Shown here piece after piece: positions 40,524 to 50,885 of a stretch of DNA of 64,000 nt. Origin of the DNA: Serratia symbiotica. Its GTDB lineage: Bacteria; Pseudomonadota; Gammaproteobacteria; Enterobacterales; Enterobacteriaceae. The translations under genes and the position numbers were made by a program. The stretch lies in assembly GCA_900016775.1 (NCBI GenBank), contig LN890288.1, forward strand, positions 124,001 through 188,000, given 5' to 3'. The notes under the pieces are model-generated. The model did not search any database, was not told the DNA's origin, and saw only the letters and a program-made list of their open reading frames with translations. Position 1 is the stretch's first letter. Each line of letters starts with the position of its first letter.

Positions 40524-41498
40524 TTAAAATATATTTATTTTTTGTAAAAGTTGATATACTTGTTGAGCACTAATATTTTTCATATTATTTCCTATTAATG
40601 GAAGACAAGGATATTGATTTTGACCATATCCACCTATAAATTTAGGATTTGTTGGTCCAAATAATGTAATATTAGGTTTATTTAATGCAGCACTTAGATG
40701 ACTTAATCCAGTATCTACTGATACTATGCTTTTAGCATTTAATAATATATTAGCAATATATTTTAATGTAAGTTTTGGTAAAATTTCAACATGAGGAAAT
40801 CCATATGCTAATCTTTGAGATCTTTTATATTCATTTATAGAATTCCAAATTAATTTAATTTTTATTTTATGATTCATAGTTAATTTTATAAGATCTCTCC
40901 AATTTTTTTCAGGCCAATGTTTATTAGAACGAGTGGTACTATGTAAAAATACTAAATATTGTTTAGTATCTTTTTTTTGTAAATTAAAAAATAATTGTTT
41001 ATTAATAGAATAATTTCCATAATTATTTGGTTTAGAATAATATAAACTTTTAGAAAATAATTCACGTATACGTTCTACAGCATGTTGTTGTTTATTAACA
41101 TTATGTTTATAATTATAAAAAAAACTAGCAAATGGTTCACGAATGGTATTATAATTATAACCATGTTTATAACCTTTAGTAAGTCGAGTAATTAAAATAG
41201 AGCTTTTAATTAATCCTTGTGCATCAATTATTACATCATAATGATTTGATTGTATTTTATTTTTAAAATTATTTCTTTGTTTTCTTACTAAACTATTAAA
41301 CCAATTTTTTTTCCAGCGACGAAAAGCTACTATAATTACATTATTTACAGCTGGATGCCAAGTAGGTATTTGATTAAAACATTCTTCTACTATCCAATCA
41401 AAAGAAATATTAGGAATAGCTTTCATTGCATCTGTTAAAGCCGGGAATGTATGAAGTATATCTCCCATAGAAGAAATTTTAATAATTAATACTTTCAT
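40524..41498 (-). CDS. waaC: LPS heptosyltransferase I
   Basis: GT9 enzyme that adds the first L,D-heptose to KDO2-lipid A on the inner face of the inner membrane. It begins MKVLIIKISSMGDILHTFPAL, has FDWIVEECF and IDAQGLIKSS, and in the C-terminal domain SVDTGLSHLSAAL, the ADP-heptose-binding motif. The length of 324 is near E. coli (319). It lies 7 bp after waaF. Confidence 0.95.
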   Translation of the reverse strand: MKVLIIKISSMGDILHTFPALTDAMKAIPNISFDWIVEECFNQIPTWHPAVNNVIIVAFRRWKKNWFNSLVRKQRNNFKNKIQSNHYDVIIDAQGLIKSSILITRLTKGYKHGYNYNTIREPFASFFYNYKHNVNKQQHAVERIRELFSKSLYYSKPNNYGNYSINKQLFFNLQKKDTKQYLVFLHSTTRSNKHWPEKNWRDLIKLTMNHKIKIKLIWNSINEYKRSQRLAYGFPHVEILPKLTLKYIANILLNAKSIVSVDTGLSHLSAALNKPNITLFGPTNPKFIGGYGQNQYPCLPLIGNNMKNISAQQVYQLLQKINIF

Positions 41499-41505
41499 AT
41501 TTATA

Positions 41506-42546
41506 TTAAATTATAGTTAATAATGGTATTAATATTTCTAATACTTGTTGAGGATGAATATTAATCATACTTTGATGATAACCATAATTTTGATTTCCTT
41601 TACGTATCTTTTGATAACCTTTAATTAAACGAATAATTTTTGCATTATGGGATAAAGGTGGTGTAAATTGTGGGCTACTAGGTCCATATAAAGCTATTAA
41701 TGGTTTTTGTAAAGCAGCAGCAATATGCATTAAACCAGAATCATTACTAATTATTATTTTACAGTAAGCAATAATAATTATTGCTTCTTCTAATCTAGTT
41801 TTACCAATTAAATTTAAACAAAAATATTGCATATTTTTTTTAATATTTATATAAATTTTATTACCAGTTAAATTATCTTTTATAGAACCTAGAAGTATAA
41901 TTTGATAACCTTTTTTTATTAATATTTCTGCTAATGTAACATAATGATAATATGGCCAACATTTTGCCGGTCCAAATTCGGAACCTGGACAAAAACCAAT
42001 AATTGGTTTATTAGTATTAATATTAAATATATTAATTATTTTAGCAATTTCTTCTTTTGTAACTTTTATTTTTGGTAATAATAATGGTTTAGGTATATCT
42101 TCAGAACATTTAACATCTATTTTATTATAACTTAAAGCACAATAACGATGTATCATTAATGGAAATGCAATTTTATTTAATATACGAATATCGTTTATAA
42201 GACCATAACGCATTTCACCACGCCAACCTATACGTTTTGGAATATTAGCAAAAAATGGTATTAATGCAGATTTAAAAGAATTGGGTAATATATAAGAACG
42301 ATCATATTTATTAGAACGAAGTGAATAACCAATATTCCATCTTTTTTTAATATTTAAAATATTATGACCTAAAGGCATTAATAAAATTTTATTTATTTCT
42401 GACATACGTATTAATAGTTCTTTACACCAAGTTACTGTCATTACATCAATTAATGCATCTGGATATTTATTTTTTAAAGTTCGATACAGACTTTGTGATA
42501 TCATCATATCACCAATCCATGATGGACCAATAATTAATATTTTCAT
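41506..42546 (-). CDS. waaF: LPS heptosyltransferase II
   Basis: GT9 enzyme that adds heptose II to heptose I. MKILIIGPSWIGDMMISQSLYR at the start and CPGSEFGPAKCWP, then SNDSGLMHIAAAL, LYGPSSPQFTPPL are the family hallmarks. The length of 346 matches E. coli (348). It starts 3 bp after hldD and precedes waaC. Confidence 0.96.
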   Translation of the reverse strand: MKILIIGPSWIGDMMISQSLYRTLKNKYPDALIDVMTVTWCKELLIRMSEINKILLMPLGHNILNIKKRWNIGYSLRSNKYDRSYILPNSFKSALIPFFANIPKRIGWRGEMRYGLINDIRILNKIAFPLMIHRYCALSYNKIDVKCSEDIPKPLLLPKIKVTKEEIAKIINIFNINTNKPIIGFCPGSEFGPAKCWPYYHYVTLAEILIKKGYQIILLGSIKDNLTGNKIYINIKKNMQYFCLNLIGKTRLEEAIIIIAYCKIIISNDSGLMHIAAALQKPLIALYGPSSPQFTPPLSHNAKIIRLIKGYQKIRKGNQNYGYHQSMINIHPQQVLEILIPLLTII

Positions 42547-42549
42547 ATT

Positions 42550-43485
42550 TTAGTTTGTGTAATGATATTTTAACCAAGTCATATATTCTTTTATTCCTTG
42601 AGATAGTGTTTTAAAAGATATATTACAACCAATATTTCGTAATTTAGTAATATTAGCTTGAGTATATGTTTGATAATATTTTTTAATATTTTTGGGAAAC
42701 TTAATAAATTCAATTTCACCTTTTTTATAAAAATCTATTATTGTATTAGCAATTATTTGAAAACTTTCTGCTTTACTTGTACCACAATTAAAAATACCTG
42801 ATTTATTATTTTCCCAAAACCATAAATTAATTTTTGCGATATCATTAACATAAATAAAATCACGTTTAAAATTTTTTGTACCAAAAAATAATTTTGGATT
42901 TTTTCCATTATAAATTTGTTTATGTATATGAAAGGCTATACTAGCCATATTATTTTTATGGTTTTCTCGTGGACCATAAACGTTAAAATAACGAAAACCA
43001 CAAATTTGTGAAGTAGATTGAGGAAGTATTTTTCGTACATATTGATCAAAAAGAAGTTTTGAATATCCATAAATATTTAATGGTTTTTCATATTTTGGTT
43101 CTTCGATAAATTTTTCATTAATACCATAAACAGCAGCAGAAGATGCATATAATAAGGGAATTTTATGATTTAAACAATAATGAAGAATATGTTTAGAATA
43201 TTTATAATTATTATTCATTATATATTTTCCATCCCATTCCATAGTTGAAGAACATGCACCTTGATGAAATATTACTTCAATATTATTTATTTTAGAATTA
43301 GATAAAATTTCAAATATAAAATCATCTTTATCAATATAATCAGATATATTAAGATCAACAAGATTGTTGAATTTAATTCCATTTTTTAAATTATCTACTA
43401 CAATAATATTATTATATCCTTTATTATTTAATTCATAAATAATATTACTACCAATCATACCAGCACCACCAGTAACAATAATCAT
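42550..43485 (-). CDS. hldD: ADP-L-glycero-D-manno-heptose 6-epimerase
   Basis: Converts ADP-D,D-heptose to the L,D form used by WaaC and WaaF. An extended short-chain dehydrogenase: Rossmann start [15 protein letters not shown], catalytic Y-x3-K in [10 protein letters not shown] near 140, [11 protein letters not shown] near 169-179, and [13 protein letters not shown]. The length of 311 is near E. coli (310). It is the first gene of the five-gene LPS operon. Confidence 0.96.
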   Translation of the reverse strand: MIIVTGGAGMIGSNIIYELNNKGYNNIIVVDNLKNGIKFNNLVDLNISDYIDKDDFIFEILSNSKINNIEVIFHQGACSSTMEWDGKYIMNNNYKYSKHILHYCLNHKIPLLYASSAAVYGINEKFIEEPKYEKPLNIYGYSKLLFDQYVRKILPQSTSQICGFRYFNVYGPRENHKNNMASIAFHIHKQIYNGKNPKLFFGTKNFKRDFIYVNDIAKINLWFWENNKSGIFNCGTSKAESFQIIANTIIDFYKKGEIEFIKFPKNIKKYYQTYTQANITKLRNIGCNISFKTLSQGIKEYMTWLKYHYTN

Positions 43486-44002
43486 TGTATATTTCCAGAA
43501 ATGAATTTAATAAAATAAAATATTAAGTTTTAATAATATTTATAAAATATTATATATAATATATAATTATATTTATAATAAATATTATATTTTTTATAAT
43601 AATTAATTATATTTTAAATATATAATAAAATATTAAATAATATATTAAAATATTATTTTTAATAAATTAATAATATTTATTTCAAATTCAATGAATTTAA
43701 TAAAATTAAAATTAAATTAAAATAAAATTTTAATAAGTAAAATATTAATAAAATTATAATATATGTTATAAATATAATTTTTATTTTTTTAAATAAATAA
43801 TTAAGGTATATATATAATTTATTTTAATTATATATAATATTTTATATAATGTTAATTGTATATAAAATTTTCTTATATAAAATGAATTTTTAATTTTTAA
43901 AATATTTTTTAATAACATGATATTTTTATATATTTTAAATTATATTTTAAAATTAAATAAATTAATTATTATTTATATTTAATTTTAATTTTTAGGAAAA
44001 AA
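43486..44002. other. Divergent spacer between hldD and pgl
   Basis: 517 bp, A/T-only, no gene or RNA visible. AGGAAAAAA precedes the pgl ATG. Confidence 0.55.
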
Positions 44003-44998
44003 ATGAATCAAATTATTTATATAGCTAGTCCAGAAAATAAAAAAATTTATGTATGGAAATTAAATGATACTGGTTTATTATTGTTATTACAAATAATAAA
44101 TACACCAGGATCAATTCAACCTATGGTTTTACATCCTAATAAAAAATATCTTTATGTTGGTGTACGACCTATATTTGGTATTATTATTTATCGTATTAAA
44201 AGAAATGGAACATTATTTTATATTTCTACAATATCATTAATTAATAGTTCAAGTTATTTATCTATTGATTTATTAGGAAAGTATCTTTTTTCTGCGTCAT
44301 ATAGTGGTAATTGTGTTAATATTTATCAAATTAAATTTAATGGTATGATAATAAAATTAACTCAACAAATTAATAATTTAATTACACCACATTCTGTTAA
44401 TATAAATCCATTAAATATGGATTTATTAATACCTTGTTTAACAGAAGATTGTATTTATATATTTAAATTTAATATGTATGATAAATGGGTATGTGATATT
44501 AAAAATTCTATAAATACTATTTCTGGTTCAGGACCACGACATATGGTATTTTACCCTGATGGTAAATATGCATATTGTATTAATGAATTAAATTGTACAA
44601 TAAATATTTTAATGATATCTAATAATGGTAAAAAATATAATTTAATAAACACATTAAAGATTATGCCAAATAATTTTTTAGATATATGTTGGGCATCAGA
44701 TATTCATATTACACCAAATTCTTGTTTTTTATATACTAGTGAACGTACTAGTAGTATATTAACTTGTTTTAGTATTTCTTTAAATGGAAAAATGTTATCT
44801 ATAATTGATTATGTTGTAACTGAAACACAGCCTCGTAGTTTTAGCATTGACAATAGTGGTAAATTTTTAATTTCTTTAGGTCAGAAATCTAATTATATTT
44901 CAATATATAAAATTAATCAAAAGAATGGTACATTAAATATATTTTCACGTTATTTAATAGAAAAAGGTTTAATTTGGATTAGTATATTACAACAATAA
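44003..44998 (+). CDS. pgl: 6-Phosphogluconolactonase
   Basis: Hydrolyses 6-phosphogluconolactone in the oxidative pentose phosphate pathway, a source of NADPH. It is the seven-bladed beta-propeller (YbhE) type: IYIASPENKKIYVW at the start, IQPMVLHPNKKYLYVGVRP, then GSGPRHMVFYPDGKYAYCINELN and TETQPRSFSIDNSGK. The length of 331 equals E. coli. It is a single gene. Confidence 0.95.
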   Translation: MNQIIYIASPENKKIYVWKLNDTGLLLLLQIINTPGSIQPMVLHPNKKYLYVGVRPIFGIIIYRIKRNGTLFYISTISLINSSSYLSIDLLGKYLFSASYSGNCVNIYQIKFNGMIIKLTQQINNLITPHSVNINPLNMDLLIPCLTEDCIYIFKFNMYDKWVCDIKNSINTISGSGPRHMVFYPDGKYAYCINELNCTINILMISNNGKKYNLINTLKIMPNNFLDICWASDIHITPNSCFLYTSERTSSILTCFSISLNGKMLSIIDYVVTETQPRSFSIDNSGKFLISLGQKSNYISIYKINQKNGTLNIFSRYLIEKGLIWISILQQ

Positions 44999-45129
44999 TT
45001 TATTAATAATATTTTTTTTAAATTAATAATAATTTCATATAATTTTTATAAAATTTTATTTTAATAATATATATTATATAATTTTTAATTAAATTTATTT
45101 TTACATTATGTGAAAATAAAATTATAAAT

Positions 45130-46683
45130 TTATAAACAATTATTTTTTAGCAAATATATTTTATATTTCAAAAAACTTAATGTAAAAATATTTAATAAAA
45201 AAATAATTATCCATAATGGTATAGTACCAAAACGTGCATAAGGTGTGATTCCTGATGTAGGAATAATTTTTATTTCTAATACATCATTAGTAAATTGTGG
45301 AATTTTAGAAATAATTTCACCATTAGCATTAATTACAGCAGTTATTCCATTATTTGTACTATGTATTAAAGGACGACCTAATTCTAATGCTCTCATACTA
45401 GCCATTTGTAAATGTTGCCATGGACCAATAGAATTTCCAAACCAAGCATCATTAGATAAAGTTAATAAAAAATGAGTATCTGGTTTAAAATTATTTTGAA
45501 CGTAGTTACCTAATATAATTTCATAACAAATAGTAGTAGTTATGTTATAATTTTTAACATGTAAGGATTCTTGAATTTTATTTCCTGGATTAAATGAAGA
45601 CATCGGAAGATGAAAAATAGGTATAAATGAATGTAATAAATTTTTTAATGGTATAAATTCACCAAACATCACTAAGTGATGTTTATGATATCTATTTTTA
45701 GTTGGATAACTATAAGGTTTTTTTTCTCCTAAAATAATAGCACTATTAAAAATTTTTTCTCCTTGAGAAGTATTATTTATATCAATTATACCAGTTATAA
45801 GACTGCTATTTTTTTCACGCATTTTTTTATCAAGAACATTTAAAAAATTTTTATGAAATTTTTCATAATCTGGTATTGCTGATTCTGGCCAAATAATTAT
45901 TGATGCTTTTCCTATATAAGGAATAGTTTTATTAAAATATATTTGTAATATATCTATTAAAGATTTTTTTGACCATTTTATTAAAGGTGATATATTGCCT
46001 TGTACTATAGCAATATTTACTATTTTTTTTGGTAATAAAATAAACCAATTCCATTTACAAAAAGGCCATGGACATAATAATAATATAATAGAAAATATTA
46101 AAGATTTTATACAATATTTATTAATAGAATAAACTAATAATCCTGAAATACTCATTAATATAAAAGTAATAGCATCTACTCCTAATAATGGAGCTATACA
46201 TTTTAATGGGCCATTAATTTGAGTATACCCAAATTGTAACCAAGGAAAACCAGTAAATATCCATCCACGTAAAAATTCGGTAATGTGCCATAATGTAGGT
46301 GATAAAATTGTTAATTTAAACCAATTAACTGTAGGAGAAAAGTAAGTTAATAATCCTAAAAATAATCCACTATATAATGATAAATAAATAATAAATAATG
46401 TAATAATTAAAATATTAATTATTAAAGGTATATTACTAAAATTAGTAATACTAATATATATCCAATTTATCCCTGTTCCAAATAATCCTAATCCCCAAAA
46501 AAAACCTAAAAAAATAGATTGTATGATAGTACGATTTATACTTATTATTAATAAACCAAATAATGAAATAATAGATACCGGCCAAATATTATAAGGAGAA
46601 AATGATAATGTACCAATACTTCCGAATAAAATTGCTATAACAATATGAATTTTTTTATATTGATAGTATAAAAATTTATTCAT
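45130..46683 (-). CDS. lnt: Apolipoprotein N-acyltransferase
   Basis: Inner-membrane enzyme that adds the third acyl chain to lipoproteins such as LptE, permitting their export by Lol. About six transmembrane helices occupy the first 210 residues, then a nitrilase-fold periplasmic domain with the catalytic Glu in [12 protein letters not shown], Lys in [11 protein letters not shown] and Cys in [10 protein letters not shown], then a C-terminal helix. The length of 517 is normal (512). Its start overlaps the end of corC by 8 bp, as expected for a translationally coupled pair. Confidence 0.96.
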   Translation of the reverse strand: MNKFLYYQYKKIHIVIAILFGSIGTLSFSPYNIWPVSIISLFGLLIISINRTIIQSIFLGFFWGLGLFGTGINWIYISITNFSNIPLIINILIITLFIIYLSLYSGLFLGLLTYFSPTVNWFKLTILSPTLWHITEFLRGWIFTGFPWLQFGYTQINGPLKCIAPLLGVDAITFILMSISGLLVYSINKYCIKSLIFSIILLLCPWPFCKWNWFILLPKKIVNIAIVQGNISPLIKWSKKSLIDILQIYFNKTIPYIGKASIIIWPESAIPDYEKFHKNFLNVLDKKMREKNSSLITGIIDINNTSQGEKIFNSAIILGEKKPYSYPTKNRYHKHHLVMFGEFIPLKNLLHSFIPIFHLPMSSFNPGNKIQESLHVKNYNITTTICYEIILGNYVQNNFKPDTHFLLTLSNDAWFGNSIGPWQHLQMASMRALELGRPLIHSTNNGITAVINANGEIISKIPQFTNDVLEIKIIPTSGITPYARFGTIPLWIIIFLLNIFTLSFLKYKIYLLKNNCL

Positions 46684-47563
46684 GTGAAATTATTTTTTCT
46701 AATTTAGGAATTGGAAAATTATCTGGAATATTTATATGAACTTGAATAATACGTCGACTATCAGCTATTGTAATTTTAAATATAAATTCTTCTATTTCAA
46801 TAATTTCTCCACGTGTAGGTAAACGACCAAATGCTTGCATAACTAACCCACCAATAGTATCTACTTCATCATTATTAAAATTAGTATGAAAAAATTTATT
46901 AAAATCTTCGATTAATAATAATGCATGTACAGTATAAATATTTTTATTTATTTGTCTAATATAAAAATCTTTTTTATTATCATATTCATCTTCTATTTTT
47001 CCTACAATTAATTCTAAAATATCTTCAATAGTTACTAATCCAGATATACCACCAAATTCATCAATAATTAATGCCATATGATATCGTTGTAAACGAAATT
47101 CTTTTAACATTTGATCAACACGTTTACTTTCTGGAACTATTGTTACTGGTCTTAGAATTTTATTAATATTAAATGATTCATAATTTTTTCTCATAAATGA
47201 TAAAAGATCTTTAGCCATTAATATTCCTTTAATATGATCTTTATCTTCACTAATAACTGGAAATCTTGAATGAGCTGATTTTATTATTATATCTAAACAA
47301 GTTTCAAGTTTTTGATTATATTTTAAGGTTATCATTTGAGAACGTGGAATCATAATATCACGTACACGTTGTTCAGTGATATCCATTACACCTTCTAGCA
47401 TATCTCTAGTATCTAAATCAATTAAATCATTTTGTTCAGAATCACGTATTAATTCTACAAGATCATTACGGTTTTTTGGTTCACCATGAAACAATTGATT
47501 AAGAATTAAAGTAAAAAATCCTTTTTTAGGATAATTATTACTAGATGAATAGTTATCATTCAT
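46676..47563 (-). CDS. corC: CorC/YbeX, CBS-domain protein
   Basis: Cytoplasmic partner of magnesium/cobalt transport; recent work links YbeX to ribosome maturation. It has paired CBS domains ([11 protein letters not shown] near 70, [24 protein letters not shown]) and a C-terminal CorC/HlyC domain with [20 protein letters not shown]. The length of 295 is near E. coli (292). It overlaps lnt and is preceded, 82 bp away, by ybeY, as in the enteric ybeZ-ybeY-ybeX-lnt operon. Confidence 0.95.
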   Translation of the reverse strand: MNDNYSSSNNYPKKGFFTLILNQLFHGEPKNRNDLVELIRDSEQNDLIDLDTRDMLEGVMDITEQRVRDIMIPRSQMITLKYNQKLETCLDIIIKSAHSRFPVISEDKDHIKGILMAKDLLSFMRKNYESFNINKILRPVTIVPESKRVDQMLKEFRLQRYHMALIIDEFGGISGLVTIEDILELIVGKIEDEYDNKKDFYIRQINKNIYTVHALLLIEDFNKFFHTNFNNDEVDTIGGLVMQAFGRLPTRGEIIEIEEFIFKITIADSRRIIQVHINIPDNFPIPKLEKIISHE

Positions 47564-47645
47564 TATGTTTTAATTAATATCATTTATATTAAAATTAATA
47601 AATATCAATATAATTTGCTTTTATATTTGATATTATTTTTTATTT

Positions 47646-48097
47646 TTATATTAAATATGGATTAGAATATCCTAATTTATGCATTATTTTTATTTCATAA
47701 TTTTCCATTATTTTTGCTTTACTTTTTTTAATGTGATCATATCCTAAAAGATGAAGACTACCATGTACTACCATATGTGCCCAATGTGCTTCAATTTTTT
47801 TTTTTGTTTATAAGCTTCTTTTATTACTATTTGTTTACAAATGATTAAATCACCTAATAATGGAATGGTAATATTATATAATGGTTTAAATGGAAAAGAT
47901 AATATATTAGTTGGTTTATTTTTTTTACAATAAATTAAATTTAATTTTTTACTTTCAATTTTATCTACTAAGCGTATTGTTAATATTTTATTTTTTTTAA
48001 ATTTTTTAAAAAATATAATTTTTAACCATTGATTAAACATAATTATATTTGGAATATTTTTTTTGTTTTTACAAGCAATTTGTAAATCTAATATCAT
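47646..48097 (-). CDS. ybeY: Endoribonuclease YbeY, interrupted by a frameshift at a run of 11 A
   Basis: YbeY is a metallo-endoribonuclease for 16S rRNA 3'-end maturation and ribosome quality control. From ATG at 48097 the frame follows YbeY ([38 protein letters not shown]) to A11 on the coding strand (47795-47805). There it shifts and stops at 47768. One frame over, the sequence continues exactly as expected: [20 protein letters not shown] with the H3 zinc motif [11 protein letters not shown], ending at 47646. Twelve A would give one intact 150-residue protein (E. coli 155). It may be rescued by polymerase or ribosomal slippage, or be a fresh pseudogene. ybeZ and miaB, normally upstream, are missing. 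Confidence 0.88.
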
Positions 48098-48158
48098 TTA
48101 TTTTTATACTCTATTTATAAAATTAAAATAATATTTTATTTTTTGATTAAATATATAA

Positions 48159-48230
48159 CTGGGGTACCTGGATTCGAACCAGGACATGCCGGTATCAAAA
48201 ACCGGTGCCTTACCATTTGGCTATACCCCA
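48159..48230 (-). tRNA. glnU: tRNA-Gln(UUG)
   Basis: Minus strand: acceptor TGGGGTA pairs with TACCCCA, discriminator G, a U1-A72 start as in E. coli tRNA-Gln. The anticodon stem CCGGT/ACCGG holds TTTTGAT with TTG (complement at 48196-48198). It reads CAA and CAG. No CCA is encoded. It is the last of three tRNAs co-transcribed as in the enteric metT-leuW-glnU operon. Confidence 0.95.
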
Positions 48231-48269
48231 TTAACAATTTATTTATATTAATATTGTAATAATAAATAG

Positions 48270-48351
48270 TACGGGAGACGAGAGTTGAACTCGTATACCT
48301 AAAGGTTCCAGACCCTAAATCTGGTGCGTCTACCTATTTCGCCACTCCCGT
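48270..48351 (-). tRNA. leuW: tRNA-Leu(UAG)
   Basis: Minus strand class II tRNA. Acceptor ACGGGAG pairs with CTCCCGT, discriminator A. The anticodon stem CCAGA/TCTGG has TAG (complement at 48315-48317). A short variable arm follows, and the T-loop is GAGTTCAACTC. It reads CUN codons. E. coli has G1-C72; here A1-U72. No CCA is encoded. It is the middle gene of the Met-Leu-Gln operon. Confidence 0.94.
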
Positions 48352-48362
48352 GTGAAATATAA

Positions 48363-48436
48363 AGGCTACGACAGGATTTGAACCTGTGACCTCATCATTA
48401 TGAGTAATGTGCTCTAACCAACTGAGCTACGTAGCC
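48363..48436 (-). tRNA. metT: tRNA-Met(CAU), elongator
   Basis: Minus strand: acceptor GGCTACG pairs with CGTAGCC. The first pair is G-C, unlike the mismatch of initiator tRNA. The loop CTCATAA carries CAT (complement at 48400-48402). The body closely matches E. coli elongator metT. The base after the acceptor is T, where E. coli has A73, an identity element for MetRS. No CCA is encoded. It is the first gene of the operon. Confidence 0.94.
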
Positions 48437-48471
48437 ATTAATTTTAATTTTAAAAATAAAATATTAAATAT

Positions 48472-48500
48472 AATATACGTAAATAAATAATTTACGTCAA
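48472..48500 (-). promoter_or_regulatory. Sigma-70 promoter of the Met-Leu-Gln tRNA operon
   Basis: Minus strand TTGACG (48500-48495), exactly 17 bases, then TATATT (48477-48472); transcription would begin near 48465, about 30 bp before tRNA-Met. An inverted repeat, ACGTAAAT/ATTTACGT (48477-48484 and 48490-48497), lies across the spacer and the ends of both boxes. Confidence 0.72.
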
Positions 48501-48869
48501 TAAGTTTTTTATAAAATAATATATACATTTTTTAAAATAAATATTTGAATGATATTTTATAAAATAATTTAAAATTATTTTATAAAAAATATAATATTAA
48601 TTAATTATTTTTTAAAAAAATATATTTTTATATTATATTATATATTTTTTATTTAAAATTAAATATAATATATTTATTATGATTAACATAAATAATTTAT
48701 ATTAAAATTATAAGAAAAATAATTTTAATAAATTTTTGTTTATAATATGTATTATAAAATTTGTTAAAATATTTTTATTAATATATATAATATATTATTT
48801 TCATATTAAGTTAATTATTAATAATATATAATTTAAATATAATTTATTTAAAATAAAGGTTATATTAAA
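48501..48869. other. Divergent spacer between the tRNA operon and fldA
   Basis: A/T-only; AAAGGTT about 10 bases before the fldA ATG is its ribosome site. No gene remnant (for example ybfE, which precedes fldA in enterics) could be read. Confidence 0.5.
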
Positions 48870-49394
48870 ATGTCTATAATTGGTATATTTTTTGGAAGTG
48901 ATACTGGTAATACTGAAAAGAATGCTAAAATTATTCATAAAATTTTTAATACACAATGTAAAGAAGGAATATCTAAAATTTATGATATTTCTCAAAGTAC
49001 TAAAGAAGATATAGAAAATTTTAATATTTTAATTTTAGGTATTCCAACTTGGTATTATGGTGAAGCGCAATGTGATTGGGATGATTTTTTTCCTGTTTTA
49101 AAAAAGATTAATTTTAATAATAAATTAGTTGCATTATTTGGTTGTGGTGATCAAGAAGATTATTCAGAATATTTTTGTGATGCAATGGGTATACTTTGGA
49201 ACATTATTAAACCATTAGGAGCTACCTTGATTGGAACCTGGCCTAAAAAAGGATATTCTTTTGAAGAATCAAAAGGTTTAATAGATCATGAAAATTTTTT
49301 GGGATTAGTGTTAGATGATGATCGTCAACCAGAATTAACTTATAAACGTATTTTAATTTGGACCACACAGTTAATTCATGATTTAAATTTATAA
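48870..49394 (+). CDS. fldA: Flavodoxin I
   Basis: FMN electron carrier that supplies MetH, IspG/IspH, BioB and radical-SAM enzymes. The FMN-phosphate loop is GSDTGNTE (residues 10-17), with the aromatic loops [15 protein letters not shown] near 56-70 and [17 protein letters not shown] near 92-108. At 174 residues it is a long-chain flavodoxin of normal length (176). fur, which follows it in enterics, is absent; thiI converges instead. Confidence 0.96.
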   Translation: MSIIGIFFGSDTGNTEKNAKIIHKIFNTQCKEGISKIYDISQSTKEDIENFNILILGIPTWYYGEAQCDWDDFFPVLKKINFNNKLVALFGCGDQEDYSEYFCDAMGILWNIIKPLGATLIGTWPKKGYSFEESKGLIDHENFLGLVLDDDRQPELTYKRILIWTTQLIHDLNL

Positions 49395-49445
49395 TAATAA
49401 TTATTAATTTTTATATATTTATTTTATAATTATATTTATATATAA

Positions 49446-50885
49446 TTATGGATTATAAATTTTAATATTATTATAACCATGTTCTATTAAATATAATGCT
49501 TGAATACGGCTCATAAAACCTTTTTCGCAATATAAAAGATAAGTTTTATTTTGATCTAAATTTTTAAATTGATTCTGTAATTTATAAAATGGTAAGGATT
49601 TAATTTCAACATTTTTTAATTTTAAAGGTTTTTTTAATGAATCTTCATTTAATCTAAGATCAAGAATTATATCATTTTTATTAATTTTTTTTACAGTTTC
49701 TATATTTATAATTTTTGTTTTTTTATGATTGTGAATAAAACTTTTTTTTGTTTCATTTATTACTTTATTGAATGTAATAAAATTTATTTTTTTTTCTTCA
49801 TATTCAATTTTGCTTTTTATAGCTTTTACTGTAGGTTTTTTGGAAATTATTTGACAATATTCTGGTATATTTTTTGTAAGATTTTCAGTACCAATAATAC
49901 GTGAAATTTTAATAATTTGTTCTTTATCATAAGAAATTAATGGACGTAATATAAGTATATTAGAAATATTATTAATTGAATTTAAATTACTTAATGTTTG
50001 ACTAGAAACTTGTCCTAATGATTCTCCCGTTATTAAAGCATTTATTTTATAAAGTTTTGCAATTTTTGAAGCAGCTTTTATCATCATACGTTTTAATATT
50101 ACTCCCATATAACTTTTATCTGTTTTTTCTAATATTTCATTTAATATTGGTATAAAATTAATATTAAAAAAATTTAATTTATGTGAACTAGAAAAACGAT
50201 TCCATAAATAATATGCTATATTTTTAACACCAATTTCATGTTCTGTTCCACCTAAATTAAAAAAACAAAAATGTACACGACATCCTCTTCTCATCATCAT
50301 ATAACTAGATACTCCTGAATCAAAACCACCAGAAATTAATGATAATACATCTTCTTGAGTACCAATAGGATAACCACAAATACCTTCAAAACGTTTTTTT
50401 ATTAATATTAATTTTTTATCTTTAATTTCTAAATTTATTATGATATCTGGATTAGTAAGATTTACATTTGAATTCTTAACATTTTGTATTAATTTTTTAC
50501 CTAAATAACATTCTAGATCTTGTGAAGTAAAATTTTGTTTTCCTTGTCTTTTTACTCGTACACAAAATTTTTTTTCTAATAATTTTTTATGATAAAAAAT
50601 TAAAGTTTTTTGAAAAATACTATTCATATCAGTAAAGATAAAATCTTTTATTAATAAAATATGATGAATACCAGGAATATATATTAATAATTTAATAATT
50701 ATTTCGTAATTTTCTTTGTTTTTTGTATAAATCTCAATGTAATCCCAATAATAAATTATAGTTAATATATTAATATATTTTTTTAAAACATTACGAATAT
50801 TATTTGAAAGAATTTTAATAAAACGTATACGTACAGATTTACTTTTTATAGTAATTTCTGGAAATAATTTAATAATTAGTTTCAT
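49446..50885 (-). CDS. thiI: tRNA 4-thiouridine synthase / thiazole sulfur carrier ThiI
   Basis: Makes s4U8 in tRNA and passes sulfur to ThiS for thiamin thiazole synthesis. It has an N-terminal ferredoxin-like plus THUMP domain, the PP-loop SGGFDSGVSS near 184-193 for adenylation, and a C-terminal rhodanese domain. Persulfide cysteine C453 (LLYCEKGFMSR) corresponds to E. coli C456. The length of 479 is near E. coli (482). It is divergent from dxs; in enterics xseB and ispA lie between. Confidence 0.95.
   Translation of the reverse strand: MKLIIKLFPEITIKSKSVRIRFIKILSNNIRNVLKKYINILTIIYYWDYIEIYTKNKENYEIIIKLLIYIPGIHHILLIKDFIFTDMNSIFQKTLIFYHKKLLEKKFCVRVKRQGKQNFTSQDLECYLGKKLIQNVKNSNVNLTNPDIIINLEIKDKKLILIKKRFEGICGYPIGTQEDVLSLISGGFDSGVSSYMMMRRGCRVHFCFFNLGGTEHEIGVKNIAYYLWNRFSSSHKLNFFNINFIPILNEILEKTDKSYMGVILKRMMIKAASKIAKLYKINALITGESLGQVSSQTLSNLNSINNISNILILRPLISYDKEQIIKISRIIGTENLTKNIPEYCQIISKKPTVKAIKSKIEYEEKKINFITFNKVINETKKSFIHNHKKTKIINIETVKKINKNDIILDLRLNEDSLKKPLKLKNVEIKSLPFYKLQNQFKNLDQNKTYLLYCEKGFMSRIQALYLIEHGYNNIKIYNP

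Noticed and set aside
45245-45475. Plus-strand open frame inside lnt
   Set aside because: Antisense shadow over the catalytic domain of lnt.
47768-48097. A separate 109-residue gene ending at 47768
   Set aside because: It is the first part of ybeY; the remainder with the catalytic motif follows in another frame directly after an A11 run.
48801-48995. Minus-strand open frame across the fldA start
   Set aside because: Composition-driven; overlaps the conserved N-terminus of fldA and resembles nothing.
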